64,000 bases of DNA, from assembly GCA_016188575.1 (NCBI GenBank), contig JACPHN010000110.1, forward strand, positions 59,882-123,881, given 5' to 3'. The notes beneath the pieces are model-generated. The model did not search any database and had not been told where the DNA came from. It saw only the letters and a list, made by a program, of their open reading frames with translations. Position 1 is the first letter of the stretch, and the number at the start of each line of letters is the position of its first letter. The position numbers and the translations under genes are program-made. Below, in pieces: positions 63,974 to 64,000 of the stretch. Source of the stretch: Candidatus Schekmanbacteria bacterium. Lineage in GTDB: Bacteria > CSSED10-310 > JACPHN01.

Positions 63974-64000
63974 AAACCACCGCTGAAACCCCGGCCTTCA

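Larger units (their letters stand above)
63183..64000. other. repeat-rich region after kdtA, no gene recognised
   Basis: 818 bases. No frame here has family resemblance; the longest (63489–63917, minus) runs straight through palindromic repeats. Listed separately are the 63375–63445 hairpin, the 63489–63688 MITE and the terminal hairpins. Also here are two copies of a GGCACAGGC...GCCTGTGYC palindrome, at about 63467–63488 and 63706–63732, and CTCCC/GGGAG units near 63255–63360. Confidence 0.6.

Overview
This is a GC-rich chromosomal window from a Gram-negative (diderm) bacterium. The order bamA–ompH/skp–lpxD–lpxA–(Gfo/Idh oxidoreductase)–lpxB–kdtA at the right end, the eukaryote-like Ser/Thr kinase, the many TPR proteins, the mevalonate-type isoprenoid genes and the frequent GTG/TTG starts suggest a deltaproteobacteria-like lineage such as Myxococcota or Binatota. 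No rRNA, tRNA or other decisive marker is present, so this placement is an inference.

Layout. 1–2.6 kb: the 3' end of a protein with a GKPE-type repeat and a NolX/HrpF-like tail, a PaaK-like adenylate-forming enzyme and a convergent methyltransferase. 2.8–6.8 kb (minus strand): a MoxR operon (multipass membrane protein, DUF4129, a DUF4350 gene broken by a frameshift, MoxR ATPase) with no DUF58 partner visible. 7.2–22.9 kb: an envelope region with a peptidase/beta-propeller/barrel protein, a pseudopilin, a 2168-residue protein joining TamB to a five-POTRA Omp85 protein, a TPR protein, a TetR regulator and a second large barrel protein. 22.9–31.6 kb (minus strand): a TPR protein ending in a PhnD-like domain, a B12/radical-SAM protein with a Cse60-like partner, and an isoprenoid trio of isopentenyl phosphate kinase, mevalonate-(di)phosphate decarboxylase and mevalonate kinase. 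31.8–38.2 kb: a modular effector-like protein, a TPR protein, a Ser/Thr kinase with PEGA and TonB-C domains, and a methyltransferase. 38.2–40.3 kb: an accessory patch with MITE-like repeats, a TnpB remnant, a tiny lipoprotein and a Uma2 nuclease. 40.4–53.7 kb: pnp, a truncated radical-SAM gene, a pteridine-reductase-like SDR, cheW, a UvrD-type helicase, nicotinate phosphoribosyltransferase, a response regulator, a subtilase, an FAH hydrolase, ssb, a zinc-ribbon protein and a SPOR protein. 53.8–63.2 kb: a probable pseudo-esterase followed by the bamA/skp/lpx/kdtA operon. 63.2–64 kb: palindromic repeats and a 200-bp MITE.

The main theme is outer-membrane construction: BamA, Skp, lipid A and Kdo enzymes at one end, and the TamB–Omp85 fusion with other barrel proteins at the other. 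The fusion is the most unusual object. Its N-terminus is predicted in the inner membrane and its C-terminus in the outer membrane, so one polypeptide would span the envelope.
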